A stretch of DNA of 64,000 nucleotides, taken from Brevibacterium yomogidense. Lineage in GTDB: Bacteria > Actinomycetota > Actinomycetes > Actinomycetales > Brevibacteriaceae. The notes beneath the pieces were generated by a model. It ran no database searches. It had not been told where the DNA came from and saw nothing but the letters and a program-made list of their open reading frames with translations. This document shows positions 39,685 through 49,102 of the stretch, in pieces. Position numbers and translations under genes: made by a program. Position 1 is the stretch's first letter. The number at the start of each line of letters is the position of its first letter. Where the stretch lies: assembly GCF_016107685.1 (NCBI RefSeq), contig NZ_JABASY010000003.1, forward strand, positions 483,039-547,038, in the 5' to 3' direction.

Positions 39685-40872
39685 ATGCCCGTCGTCAGCA
39701 CCCGCGCCGGCCGTGGACGACGTCTGGCAGACCGTGTCCTGCCCGTCCTCCTCGCCCCCGACGAGTGGCCGGCGGACCGTCTGGCCGCGGCCCGCATCCT
39801 CGACCGCGCGCAATCCACCTCACTCACCGGGCTCCCTGCTCACGCCGCCATATTCCGTGCCGCCCGACGCGCCCTCGACCCGGCACCCGGCGTTCGCGTG
39901 CTGGAGATCCTCGGACAGACGGCTTCCGCCACGGAGACCATCGACGCGCTGCGGTGGGCGCCCGGACTCGAGCCCCTCCCCCGGGGGCCACGGCGGTTCG
40001 TCTCCGTGCACCCTCGAGCGTTCCGTCACCAGACGCGGGGCTCGCGTGGGGCGGGGGATTCCCGTCCGACCGCACCGGCCTCTGCGAAGAGCAGGGGCGC
40101 CCGTCAGCCACGCGCCGCCGTGCGCCAGGGCCGGCTGGGCGACTGCTGGCTCGTCGCGGTCATGGCCGCCTGCGAACTCACGCGCCCCGGACACCTGCGC
40201 TCGCTCATGCGGACGGTCCGTCACCCCGGTTCGGAACCCTCCGGTCGGGAGGCCGAATCGCTGCTCACGGTCGCCCTGTTCGCACCCGCCGCCGCAGCGC
40301 CTCTGGTCCGCCGTATCCCGTTCCTGCCCGTCGTCGGCCGTCGCATCCTCATCAGCGCCCGTGTCCCCGCACGCCATCGTGCAGGTGATGCCGGGCTACG
40401 ACCGTCGGCCGCGTCGCTGATCGAGAAGGCTGCTTCGGTCGTCTGGGCGCGCGGTTCCTACCTCCGGCTGCAGCACGACTTCGCCGGCATCGGGTTCCTC
40501 CTCCTCACCGGACGCTGGTGTCCTGCTCGGCCGGTGCCGCGGACGATGTCGAAGGTCGCGGAGTGGCTGGGGTCGGGGCGTCCTGTCGTGCTGTCGACGC
40601 TCAAGCGCCCCGGCGGCTCGTTCACCCTGCCGCGGGAGGACGGGAAGGAACGGAAGCCCGCGTTCATGGATGCCCACGTCTACGTCGCTGTGCGCGTCCT
40701 CCGCTGCGACGAGGACGGCAGACCCGGCGCCGACCACCCCCTGCGCCTGCATGTGAGGAACCCCGTGGGCGGCGCGGAAGGACGAGCACACCGACTGACG
40801 AACCTCTACCTGTCGTCGGCACAGCTGCGCCGCGCATTCATCAGTGCCAACGTGGGCCCGCCGATGACGTGA
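39685..40872 (+). CDS. Calpain-like (C2 family) cysteine protease
   Basis: 395 residues. The start ATG at 39685 has GGAGG 7 nt upstream. The central-to-C-terminal part has the calpain catalytic signature: Gln-Gly-x-Leu-Gly-Asp-Cys154-Trp-Leu with the nucleophile Cys154, Asp-Ala-His331-Val-Tyr for the catalytic His, and Arg-Asn359-Pro-Val-Gly-Gly for the Asn. Residues 1-130 are Arg/Ala-rich with no known domain. No signal peptide, transmembrane helix or calcium-binding EF-hand is seen, so it is probably cytoplasmic or exported by an unrecognised route. It points away from infA on the plus strand, within the protease island, and its 3' end abuts the broken protease copy. The assignment rests on the triad motifs; overall similarity to characterised calpains is probably low. 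Confidence 0.72.
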   Translation: MPVVSTRAGRGRRLADRVLPVLLAPDEWPADRLAAARILDRAQSTSLTGLPAHAAIFRAARRALDPAPGVRVLEILGQTASATETIDALRWAPGLEPLPRGPRRFVSVHPRAFRHQTRGSRGAGDSRPTAPASAKSRGARQPRAAVRQGRLGDCWLVAVMAACELTRPGHLRSLMRTVRHPGSEPSGREAESLLTVALFAPAAAAPLVRRIPFLPVVGRRILISARVPARHRAGDAGLRPSAASLIEKAASVVWARGSYLRLQHDFAGIGFLLLTGRWCPARPVPRTMSKVAEWLGSGRPVVLSTLKRPGGSFTLPREDGKERKPAFMDAHVYVAVRVLRCDEDGRPGADHPLRLHVRNPVGGAEGRAHRLTNLYLSSAQLRRAFISANVGPPMT

Positions 40873-41785
40873 CCGCCGCACGTGGAGCGGCGCCGAAGAG
40901 CGGTGCCACCGTCGAGCCGGTGCGCGGCAGCTCCTCGCCACCGTCACCGTCCTGGCCGCCTTCAGGATCAGACGCCTCTGCCACGACGGAGAACTTGCCG
41001 TCCAGCGTCTTCTCCTCGAGCGTGGCGACGACACGGTAGTCACCGATGTACGCCTCGAGCGCAGCGCTGGTCTGTCCCCAGATGCGGGACGAGGCCACAC
41101 CGTTGTCATCCGCTACGGCGGTGATCGACTTCGCAGGAGTCTCCGCATCCTGCGTCGACGTCGTCAGTGCCTCGCTGCCTGCGTTCGCACTCTCAGCGCT
41201 GACGGACACGTACGTGTCGAAGACGACCTCCGTGCCGGGCTCCACGTCGTTCACCGTGTAGGTGACGCCGCGGTTCTCCTCTTCGGCCTGCTCGGCACCG
41301 TCTGCGACGAAGCGCTCCGCTGCGATCTCACCCGGATCGACAGCGAGCTGCTGGTCAGCATCCTCGTCGTCACCGTCAGTGGGAGTCGGAGTCGAAGTCG
41401 TGGGATCCGTGGTGGGGTCTTCCGTCGGCTCGGCTGTGGGATCGTCCGTCGGAGTGGGGGACGGTGACTCCTCCGCACCCTCCGTGGTGAGGATCTCGTA
41501 CGACCCCGGCAGGTGCTTGAGGCCCTCGGTCAGCTCAACGGTCCACAGCATCGCGGGCACGTCGCCCTTCGCGACGGAGCCGCCGGACACCACGCCCACG
41601 GCCTTGTCGCCGAGCATGACGGCTCCACCGGTGTCGCCACCGGACACGGGTGTCTCCGACGCGTACCCGTAGACCATGTATCCGTTGCAGGCGTCATCGG
41701 TGATGGGGGCGCAGCCGTCGACGATGCCGGCGATCGAGGCCGAGCCCTTCGACTCGTCCCAGCAGATGTCGCCCTTTGTGGTCAC
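40841..41785 (-). pseudogene. Truncated second copy of the LPXTG trypsin-like protease gene
   Basis: An open frame of about 314 codons that matches the C-terminal half of the protease at 42459-44177. It shares the Ile-Val-Asp-Gly segment, the Ser-Glu-Thr-Pro-Val block, the Gly-Asp-Lys-Ala-Val-Gly-Val-Val-Ser-Gly-Gly strand, the Thr/Pro/Asp linker, the Ig-like region and Leu-Pro-Arg-Thr-Gly. The signal peptide, pro-region, catalytic His and Asp are missing, and the catalytic Ser of Gly-Asp-Ser-Gly is Thr (Gly-Asp-Thr-Gly). After LPRTG the membrane helix is lost, and the frame runs 32 bp into the calpain-like gene. It looks like a duplicate truncated at both ends; expression as a fragment cannot be excluded. 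Confidence 0.8.
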
Positions 41786-41838
41786 GATAAGAGAACAAGA
41801 CTGTCACGATCGCGTGACGGTCACGGCCTCGGCCGGCC

Positions 41839-41879
41839 GACGGCAGACGGCAGACGGCAGACGGCAGACGGCAGACGGC
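41839..41879 (+). repeat. 7-bp tandem repeat (GACGGCA)
   Basis: Five perfect copies of GACGGCA plus six bases of a sixth. It lies between the protease remnant and the META-domain gene, with a GTCACG-ATCG-CGTGAC inverted repeat 20 bp away (41803-41818). Confidence 0.9.
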
Positions 41880-41885
41880 TGAGCG

Positions 41886-42236
41886 TCACTCATCGGCACG
41901 TCGGAGCGTGCCGATCTCCTCCCCCGCCCTGTTGAATACGTGCAGGACATCGCCGTCCGCTCGCACGGATGAGGTCGACGCCAGCCAGGTGTCCACTCCG
42001 ATGCACGCCTTCAGTGTGCTGAAGCCGCGTCGGATCGTCGCAGTGTCGCCATCCGGGGTGTACCAGCCGCCGACGCCGTTGCATCCGTCAGTGCCTTTCA
42101 GGATGCCCTCTCCCACTTCGCCGCCCAGGATGCCTTGCTCTTCGGTGGCGATGCGTCCGAACTCCAGGAATGCGTTGGCGGGATTCGAGGCCACCCACCG
42201 TCCCTGGACCGGGTGCTGGTGTGCGCTGTTCGTCAT
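41886..42236 (-). CDS. META/HslJ-like domain protein
   Basis: 116 residues from the ATG at 42236, with GAGGAG 9 nt upstream. The protein resembles a single META domain: an opening Gly-Arg-Trp, a Gly-Thr-Asp-Gly-Cys-Asn-Gly-Val-Gly-Gly-Trp-Tyr core near residue 47-58, then Ala-Cys-Ile and a final Leu-x-Val-Phe strand. No signal peptide is present, unlike HslJ itself, so it is probably cytoplasmic. META proteins are linked to heat-shock, antibiotic tolerance or protease inhibition in different bacteria; the role here is unknown. It sits between the intact protease gene and its broken copy, an arrangement that suggests it was caught in or preceded the duplication. Confidence 0.7.
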   Translation of the reverse strand: MTNSAHQHPVQGRWVASNPANAFLEFGRIATEEQGILGGEVGEGILKGTDGCNGVGGWYTPDGDTATIRRGFSTLKACIGVDTWLASTSSVRADGDVLHVFNRAGEEIGTLRRADE

Positions 42237-42377
42237 GACAGGACTCCTCGTCGTGGTCGTCCACCGCGGGGGGTGGTTCGCGGTCCACGGTACCGACCGA
42301 ACCTCCTCTGGAGCGGACCGGCGTCTGTGCACTTGAGTCGCTGCACGGGGTTGACGGCGGATCCGTTCGGGGACGAC

Positions 42378-42410
42378 GAAGGGGCGCAGGGATGTTCCCT
42401 GCGCCCCTTC
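42378..42410 (-). terminator. Terminator of the surface protease gene
   Basis: A perfect 15-bp inverted repeat with a 3-nt loop, 49 bp after the protease stop on the minus strand. Confidence 0.8.
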
Positions 42411-42458
42411 GTCTGGTTCAACGGGTTGTCACCGTGTCACCGTCGTGCGTGCTGCGTC

Positions 42459-44177
42459 TCAAGCCTGACGGCGGCGTGCGACGTAGACCAGTGCACCACC
42501 GAGAGCGACCAGTCCGGCTGCGCCTGCTGCGAGCGGTCCGACCGTCGAACCGGTGCGCGGGAGGTCTTCTCCACCCTCGCCACCGTCGTCCTCGCCTGCG
42601 ACGACGGAGAACGAGCCCTCGAGGGTCTCGTCCTCGGTCGTGGCGACGACGTCGTAGTCACCGATGTAGGCCTCGGCATCAGCCGACGTGAGGCCCCAGA
42701 TGCGGGACGACGCGACGCCGTCCTCATCCGCGGCCACCGTGATCGACTTGGACGCCTCGTCGTCACCTGCGGCGAACGTGTCGAAGACGACCTCGGAGCC
42801 GGGCTCTGCGCCTTCCACCGTGTAGGTGACGCCGCGGTCCTCCGCGTCGGCCTGCTCCTCGTCGGCCGCGACGAAGCGCTCTGCCGTGATCTCCTGCGGG
42901 TCGACCGCGAGCTCAGCGTCGACGACCGGGTCTTCCGTCTCCGTGGGAGTCGGAGCCGGCGTCGTCGGGTCAGCGGTCTCCGTCGCGGTGGGCGACGGAT
43001 CAGAGCCTTCCGATGTCTTGATCTCGTAGTCGCCCGGGAGGTGCGTAAGGCCTTCGGCCAGCTCCGCTGTCCAGAGCAGTGCCGGCAGATCGCCTTCAGC
43101 ATCGATACCGCCGGAGACGACGCCCACGGCCTTGTCCCCCAACATGACGGTTCCACCGGAGTCACCGCCACCCACAGGGGTCTCAGAAGCGAAGCCGTAC
43201 ACCATGTAGTCGTTTCCGGCGTCGTCAGCGACAGGTGCGTATCCGTCGACGATTCCGCCGATCACCATGTCGCTGTACGCCTCGTCCAGACCGATGTTGC
43301 CCGACGTCTTACCCGTGGTACGTCCCGAGTGGAAGACCTCCTTGCCGATGTCGTCCGTCGTCACATCGTGCACACCCGTGATCGGAGTGGTGTCCGCCGC
43401 GAGGTTGTCCTCGCCGCCTGACTCCTCACTCCACGTCGCGGCCTCGCCGATCAGGTTGAAGCCCGAGGACTCATCGACCGTGATGACGGCGAAGTCCTGC
43501 ATGGTCTTCGGATCCAGGTCGGATTCGTTATTCACGTCTTCGAAGACGTCCGGACCGTACTGGGAGTGTGTGAAAGTACCGAGCTTGCGCGTCTCGTCCC
43601 ATTCGGCGGTCTCGTACGTATCGGTGAACGCGTTCGCCGTCGAGGGACGCTCGACGTAGACCTCGCCACCGACGTCGCTGCAGTGGCCGGCGGTGATGAT
43701 CGCGTCATTGCCGTCCGCGTCAGTCGCGGGGAAGCCGATGGAACAGTGCCCGCCCTGGTCTCCATTGAAGACAACGTAGCCGGCGCCGGCGACGACGTCG
43801 TCGTGCGCTTCGTAGTCCTCGGCATCGGCAGCGTTGCCTGCAGCGCTGACCGGGTCGCTCGAGTAGTTGGACGCGACTTCCTGGACGACTAGCTCTTCGC
43901 CGGTCGTCTCCTCCGCGAAGGCACTGACCGGTTCGAGAGCGGTTTCGACGTCAGCCGAATCCTTCTCTTCCGCTACGACCTGCGCGACGATCGTGCCGTC
44001 CTCACCGTGGCCGATCGCGGCGATGTTATCGCTCGTCGTGAAGGCTTCCGCTGCGACCGCCTTCAGGTCGGTCGTCGGCTCCGCGGATGCGGGACCGGCG
44101 ATGAGTGCTCCGCCGAAGCCCAGCGCAACAGCCGCGCTCAGAGCGACGAAGCGCTTACCCGTGGTGGGGTGTGCCAT
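42459..44177 (-). CDS. LPXTG-anchored trypsin-like (S1 family) serine protease
   Basis: 572-residue secreted, wall-anchored protease. Signal peptide 1-32 (Ala-Ser-Ala cleavage); an acidic pro-region of about 90 residues; catalytic domain with His165 (Thr-Ala-Gly-His-Cys), Asp228 (Gln-Asp-Phe-Ala-Val) and Ser340 (Gly-Gly-Asp-Ser-Gly-Gly). A Thr/Pro/Glu-rich linker near 395-425 leads to an Ig-like beta domain, then the sortase signal Leu-Pro-Arg-Thr-Gly at 539-543, a hydrophobic helix and an Arg-Arg-Arg tail. AAGGATG precedes the ATG. A 5'- and 3'-truncated relative lies 0.7 kb downstream. Likely role: processing of extracellular proteins at the cell surface. Confidence 0.88.
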   Translation of the reverse strand: MAHPTTGKRFVALSAAVALGFGGALIAGPASAEPTTDLKAVAAEAFTTSDNIAAIGHGEDGTIVAQVVAEEKDSADVETALEPVSAFAEETTGEELVVQEVASNYSSDPVSAAGNAADAEDYEAHDDVVAGAGYVVFNGDQGGHCSIGFPATDADGNDAIITAGHCSDVGGEVYVERPSTANAFTDTYETAEWDETRKLGTFTHSQYGPDVFEDVNNESDLDPKTMQDFAVITVDESSGFNLIGEAATWSEESGGEDNLAADTTPITGVHDVTTDDIGKEVFHSGRTTGKTSGNIGLDEAYSDMVIGGIVDGYAPVADDAGNDYMVYGFASETPVGGGDSGGTVMLGDKAVGVVSGGIDAEGDLPALLWTAELAEGLTHLPGDYEIKTSEGSDPSPTATETADPTTPAPTPTETEDPVVDAELAVDPQEITAERFVAADEEQADAEDRGVTYTVEGAEPGSEVVFDTFAAGDDEASKSITVAADEDGVASSRIWGLTSADAEAYIGDYDVVATTEDETLEGSFSVVAGEDDGGEGGEDLPRTGSTVGPLAAGAAGLVALGGALVYVARRRQA

Positions 44178-44332
44178 TCGTTCATCCTTAAAGATCGAGG
44201 TACTTCTTAGACTGCGCGCACGACAACTACCGTGCGGTTCGCTTCCCTGACTCTGCCAGTCCCGTGACCTATCTGAAACTTGTGGTCATTATGGTCACGA
44301 AACGGACACGGGAGCAGGCAGGAGCGGGTTCC

Positions 44333-45157
44333 TCAGTCGAGGGGGACGGGTACCACGCCGTACGGCGCGAGCCGCTCCGCTCCCCCGTCAGGGGACGTCA
44401 GCACCCAGATTCCGCCGGCGTGGCGTGCGACCGCGTGCTCCCAGTGGCTGGCGCGCGAACCGTCGACCGTCACGACAGTCCAGTCGTCGTCGAGCGTCTT
44501 CGTGTCAATGTCCCCGGCGACGAGCATCGGCTCGATGCAGAGGCACATCCCGGGCTTCAGCTTGGGGCCCATCTTCTTCGCCCGGTAATTGAGGACCTCC
44601 GGATCCATGTGCATCTGTGTGCCGATGCCGTGACCGGTGAAATCCTCGATGAGGCCCAGGTCCGGAGCGAGCTCCACGGCCCGGTCCTCGATGGCTGCAC
44701 CGATGTCGCCCACGCGCTTGCCGGTGGCCATCGCTGCGATGCCCGCCCACATGATCTCCTCCGTCGTACGGGAGAGCCTCACATGCGCCGGGTCCGCGGC
44801 TTCTTCCCCACCGACGAAGACGGTCAGCGCGGAATCGCCGTGCAGGCCGTCGACGATGGCACCGCCATCGATCGACACCATGTCACCGACCCCGAGGACG
44901 CGGTCATCAGGGATCCCGTGGACGACGACCTCGTTGACGGAGACGCAGAGCGTCGCGGGATACCCGTGGTAGCCCTTGAAGTTCGACGTCGCACCCGCCT
45001 CTTCGATGACCCGCGCGCCGGCAGCATCGACGTCAGCCGTCGTCGCACCGGGCACGCACGCCGCACGGGCAGCCTCGAGGGCTGCCCGTGTGACGAGACC
45101 CGCACGACGCATCGTGCGGATCTGATCGTCGGTCTTCAGTTCGACCGCGTGGAACAT
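44333..45157 (-). CDS. map: Methionine aminopeptidase (type I)
   Basis: 274 residues; removes the initiator Met from nascent proteins. The dinuclear metal ligands are present in order: Asp in Ser-Ile-Asp-Gly and Asp in Gly-Asp-Ser-Ala, His in Thr-Gly-His-Gly-Ile-Gly near residue 175, Glu in Cys-Ile-Glu-Pro-Met near 207, and Glu in His-Trp-Glu-His near 240. No N-terminal SH3-binding extension, so type Ia. It overlaps adk by one base (TGATG) and ends the secY-adk-map unit; infA, its normal neighbour, is 4.9 kb away. Confidence 0.97.
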   Translation of the reverse strand: MFHAVELKTDDQIRTMRRAGLVTRAALEAARAACVPGATTADVDAAGARVIEEAGATSNFKGYHGYPATLCVSVNEVVVHGIPDDRVLGVGDMVSIDGGAIVDGLHGDSALTVFVGGEEAADPAHVRLSRTTEEIMWAGIAAMATGKRVGDIGAAIEDRAVELAPDLGLIEDFTGHGIGTQMHMDPEVLNYRAKKMGPKLKPGMCLCIEPMLVAGDIDTKTLDDDWTVVTVDGSRASHWEHAVARHAGGIWVLTSPDGGAERLAPYGVVPVPLD

Positions 45158-45726
45158 CAGCGTCCGATCGCGGCGCGGATGCGATCGGTGACTGCTTCGA
45201 CCTCGCCCAGACCGTCGACCTGGCGGAGCAGTCCGCGCTCCGCGTAGATCGCCGTGAGGGGCTGCGTCTGCTCCGCATACACGTCGAGGCGGTGACGGAT
45301 CACGTCCTCCGTGTCGTCAGACCGCCCCTGCAGAGACGCCCTCGCGAGCAGACGGCCGACAACCTCGTCGACATCCGCGGTGAGTTCGACGACGTGATCA
45401 AGGGACTGGCCCTTCGTCTCGAGCATGCCGTCGAGCTCCTCGACCTGCGCCTGCGTGCGCGGGTAGCCGTCCAGCAGGAAGCCGTCCTTGGCGTCGTCCT
45501 GCGCAAGACGGTCCGCGACCATCGAGTTCGTCACTTCGTCCGGCACGTATTCGCCGGCGTCCATGTACCGCTTGGCAGTCTTGCCCAACTCCGTCTCACC
45601 CTTGACGTTGGCCCGGAAGATGTCGCCCGTGGAGATCGCGGGGACGCCCAGTGCCTCGCTGAGACGGGCAGCCTGCGTGCCCTTCCCCGCCCCAGGGGGG
45701 CCGATCAGGATAATGCGAGTGCTCAT
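45157..45726 (-). CDS. adk: Adenylate kinase
   Basis: 189 residues from the ATG at 45726, with AGGAAAGGA upstream. P-loop Gly9-Pro-Pro-Gly-Ala-Gly-Lys-Gly-Thr, the Asp-Gly-Tyr-Pro-Arg-Thr AMP-site motif near 85 and Arg-Ser-Asp-Asp near 130 mark the short-LID form usual in actinobacteria. It converts AMP and ATP to 2 ADP. Between secY and map, in the conserved spc order. Confidence 0.97.
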   Translation of the reverse strand: MSTRIILIGPPGAGKGTQAARLSEALGVPAISTGDIFRANVKGETELGKTAKRYMDAGEYVPDEVTNSMVADRLAQDDAKDGFLLDGYPRTQAQVEELDGMLETKGQSLDHVVELTADVDEVVGRLLARASLQGRSDDTEDVIRHRLDVYAEQTQPLTAIYAERGLLRQVDGLGEVEAVTDRIRAAIGR

Positions 45727-45845
45727 GAGGTTCCTTTCCTCTGTGTGGCAAGGCCGAGGTCGCAGTCCGACCACCGGCCGCGGTGCGGCTCCCGACTCCC
45801 GGGGCATGACGCCTCGAGGTACGGATCACCGCGTGCCGGTTCGGC

Positions 45846-47147
<1,302 letters not shown>

Positions 47148-47299
47148 TCGTCCTCCTCATGTGTGTACGCCGGTCCTGGAGGCGGTCCGGCGGACGCACG
47201 CCGAGCGGGGCCAGCTGCAAAAGGGGCACTCACGCTCGTACCTACGGCCGACAGGGGCCAAGACGAGGAACGACGACAAAACGACAATATTCCTCGTGC

Positions 47300-47329
47300 A
47301 CTCTACCAGGGCGCAGGTAGCGCACCGAA
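47300..47329 (-). promoter_or_regulatory. Candidate secY promoter
   Basis: TTCGGT (47324-47329) and TAGAGT (47300-47305) on the minus strand, 18 bp apart, lie downstream of the rplO terminator hairpin and about 150 bp before secY. The -35 match is weak. Confidence 0.4.
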
Positions 47330-47348
47330 TCGCCGGACGGAACGCGAG

Positions 47349-47393
47349 AACGCCTGTGGGGAACAGCCGGATCGGCTGTTCCCCACAGGCGTT
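47349..47393 (-). terminator. Strong hairpin between rplO and secY
   Basis: A perfect 20-bp stem with a 5-nt GGATC loop, 22 bp after the rplO stop. It divides the spc gene cluster into a ribosomal-protein transcript and a secY-adk-map transcript. Confidence 0.85.
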
Positions 47394-47415
47394 GTGCAGT
47401 GAAAGTTCGCGGACG

Positions 47416-47871
47416 TCAGGCGGTCGTGACCGACCCGCCGGCTGCGACGATCTTCTGCTCCGCTGATCCGGAGATCTTCTCCGCCGTGATGTTGATCGCG
47501 ACGGTGACCTCTCCGGTCCCCAGCACCTTGACGGGCTGGTTCGCACGGACGGCGCCCTTCTCGACGAGGTCGGCGACGGTGACGTCGCCACCCTCCGGGA
47601 AGAGTGCCGACAGCTTGTCCAGATTGATGACCTGGTAGGTCACCTTGTTCGGGTTCTTGAAGCCGCGCAGCTTCGGCAGACGCATGTGAAGCGGCGTCTG
47701 CCCACCTTCGAACCCGTGCGGCACCTGGTAACGGGCCTTCGTGCCCTTGGTTCCGCGGCCTGCGGTCTTGCCGCCCTTGCCGGCTTCACCGCGACCCACA
47801 CGGGTCTTCGCGGTGTTCGAGCCGGGAGCAGGACGCAGGTGGTGCAGCTTGAGTGGATTCTCTTCTGCCAT
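47416..47871 (-). CDS. rplO: 50S ribosomal protein L15
   Basis: 151 residues; late-assembly large-subunit protein. Typical L15: Leu-His-x-Leu-x-Pro-Ala-Pro-Gly-Ser start, the Arg-Val-Gly-Arg-Gly-x-Gly-x-Gly-Gly-Lys-Thr-Ala-Gly-Arg-Gly basic stretch and Gly-Gly-Gln-Thr-Pro-Leu-x-x-Arg-Leu-Pro. One base after rpmD; a strong terminator follows. Confidence 0.97.
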   Translation of the reverse strand: MAEENPLKLHHLRPAPGSNTAKTRVGRGEAGKGGKTAGRGTKGTKARYQVPHGFEGGQTPLHMRLPKLRGFKNPNKVTYQVINLDKLSALFPEGGDVTVADLVEKGAVRANQPVKVLGTGEVTVAINITAEKISGSAEQKIVAAGGSVTTA

Positions 47872-47872
47872 G

Positions 47873-48055
47873 TCAGTCCACCTCTTCCCAGGTGACGAGG
47901 TGGCTCACGACATTGATCATGCCGCGGATCTCAGGACGATCGTCCTTCACCACCACGTCGTTGATCCGCTTGAGTCCCAGCGAACGCAGGGTCTCGCGCT
48001 GATTCTGCTTGCCACCGATCTCAGACTTGCGCTGAGTGATCTTCAGTTTTGCCAT
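47873..48055 (-). CDS. rpmD: 50S ribosomal protein L30
   Basis: 60 residues, the normal bacterial length. The Leu-x-x-Leu-Gly-Leu-x-x-Ile-Asn segment is diagnostic. It overlaps rpsE by one base and precedes rplO by one base. Confidence 0.96.
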   Translation of the reverse strand: MAKLKITQRKSEIGGKQNQRETLRSLGLKRINDVVVKDDRPEIRGMINVVSHLVTWEEVD

Positions 48056-48723
48056 CAGGAGCTCGCCCCTTCAGATGCACGCAGGAGAGCCGCCGGAGCG
48101 ACCTCGTCGACGGGCAGGCCACGACGTGCCGCGACCTCTTCCGGACGCTCGAGTCCCTTGAGCGCAGTGATCGTGGCGTGCACGATGTTGATCGCGTTCG
48201 AGGATCCCAGCGACTTCGACAGGATGTCGTGCACTCCGGCCGCATCCAGCACGGCGCGCACAGGACCGCCGGCGATCACACCGGTGCCCGGTGCGGCCGG
48301 ACGCAGCAGGACGATTCCCGCAGCCTCCTCGCCCGTGATCGGGTGAGGGATCGTCTTCTGGATGCGGGGGACGCGGAAGAAGTTCTTCTTCGCCTCCTCG
48401 ACACCCTTCGCGATGGCCGCGGGAACTTCCTTGGCCTTGCCGTAGCCCATGCCGACCATGCCGTCACCGTCGCCCACGACGACGAGTGCAGTGAAGGAGA
48501 ACCGACGTCCGCCCTTCACCACCTTCGACACGCGGTTGATGGTGATGACGTGCTCGATGAACTGATTCTTGTCTTCGCGATCCTGACGGTTCCCGCGACG
48601 GTTGCCGCCGTCCCCGCGACCCCGGCCACGGCCTCGGCCGCGGTCACCGGAATCGTTGGTGGGCTGCTGCGACTCGCCCTGGCCGGCGACGGCCTGGGGT
48701 GCCTTGTTCTCTTCGGTGCTCAC
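48055..48723 (-). CDS. rpsE: 30S ribosomal protein S5
   Basis: 222 residues, longer than the usual 165-200 because of an Arg/Gly repeat-rich N-terminal extension of about 50 residues. The core has Arg-Val-x-Lys-Val-Val-Lys-Gly-Gly-Arg-Arg-Phe and the C-terminal Gly-Ser-Ser-Asn-x-Ile-Asn-Ile-Val-His-Ala. The start is GTG at 48723, overlapping the rplR stop (GTGA). No change at the spectinomycin-loop Lys-Gly-Gly-Arg is evident. Confidence 0.97.
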   Translation of the reverse strand: MSTEENKAPQAVAGQGESQQPTNDSGDRGRGRGRGRGDGGNRRGNRQDREDKNQFIEHVITINRVSKVVKGGRRFSFTALVVVGDGDGMVGMGYGKAKEVPAAIAKGVEEAKKNFFRVPRIQKTIPHPITGEEAAGIVLLRPAAPGTGVIAGGPVRAVLDAAGVHDILSKSLGSSNAINIVHATITALKGLERPEEVAARRGLPVDEVAPAALLRASEGASS

Positions 48724-49100
48724 AGTGCGAGTCCTCCTTCACGGGCTCCGTCGGCGACAGCGGCCACACGGCCGTGGTACGCGTTGCCACCACGGTCGAA
48801 CACCACTGTCTCTACACCGGCCGCCTTGGCGCGTTCGGCGACGATCTCGCCGACGCGATGCGCCTTGGCCGTCTTGTCGTCCCCGCTCACGCGGACGTCC
48901 GACTCCATCGACGATGCCGATGCCAGCGTGCGGCCGGCGGCGTCGTCGATGACCTGAACGAACACGTGACGCGACGAACGCGACACCACGAGGCGCGGCC
49001 GTTCGGCAGTTCCGTTGATGTGCTTGCGCAGACGGGCGTGGCGACGGACGCGTGCAGCGGCCTTGCTCTTGCCGAAGCTCTGCTTCTTTCCAAAGGCCAT
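48720..49100 (-). CDS. rplR: 50S ribosomal protein L18
   Basis: 126 residues from the ATG at 49100; a GTG two codons upstream overlaps the rplF stop and cannot be ruled out. The 5S-rRNA-binding core includes Arg-x-Arg-Arg-His-x-Arg-x-Arg-Lys, Arg-Pro-Arg-Leu-Val-Val-x-Arg-Ser and the C-terminal Phe-Asp-Arg-Gly-Gly-x-x-Tyr-His-Gly-Arg-Val. Confidence 0.96.
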   Translation of the reverse strand: MAFGKKQSFGKSKAAARVRRHARLRKHINGTAERPRLVVSRSSRHVFVQVIDDAAGRTLASASSMESDVRVSGDDKTAKAHRVGEIVAERAKAAGVETVVFDRGGNAYHGRVAAVADGAREGGLAL

Positions 49101-49102
49101 GG

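Noticed and set aside
41786..41885. Upstream half of the protease duplicate
   Set aside because: Beyond 41785 the sequence stops resembling the intact protease and enters an inverted repeat and the heptamer array.
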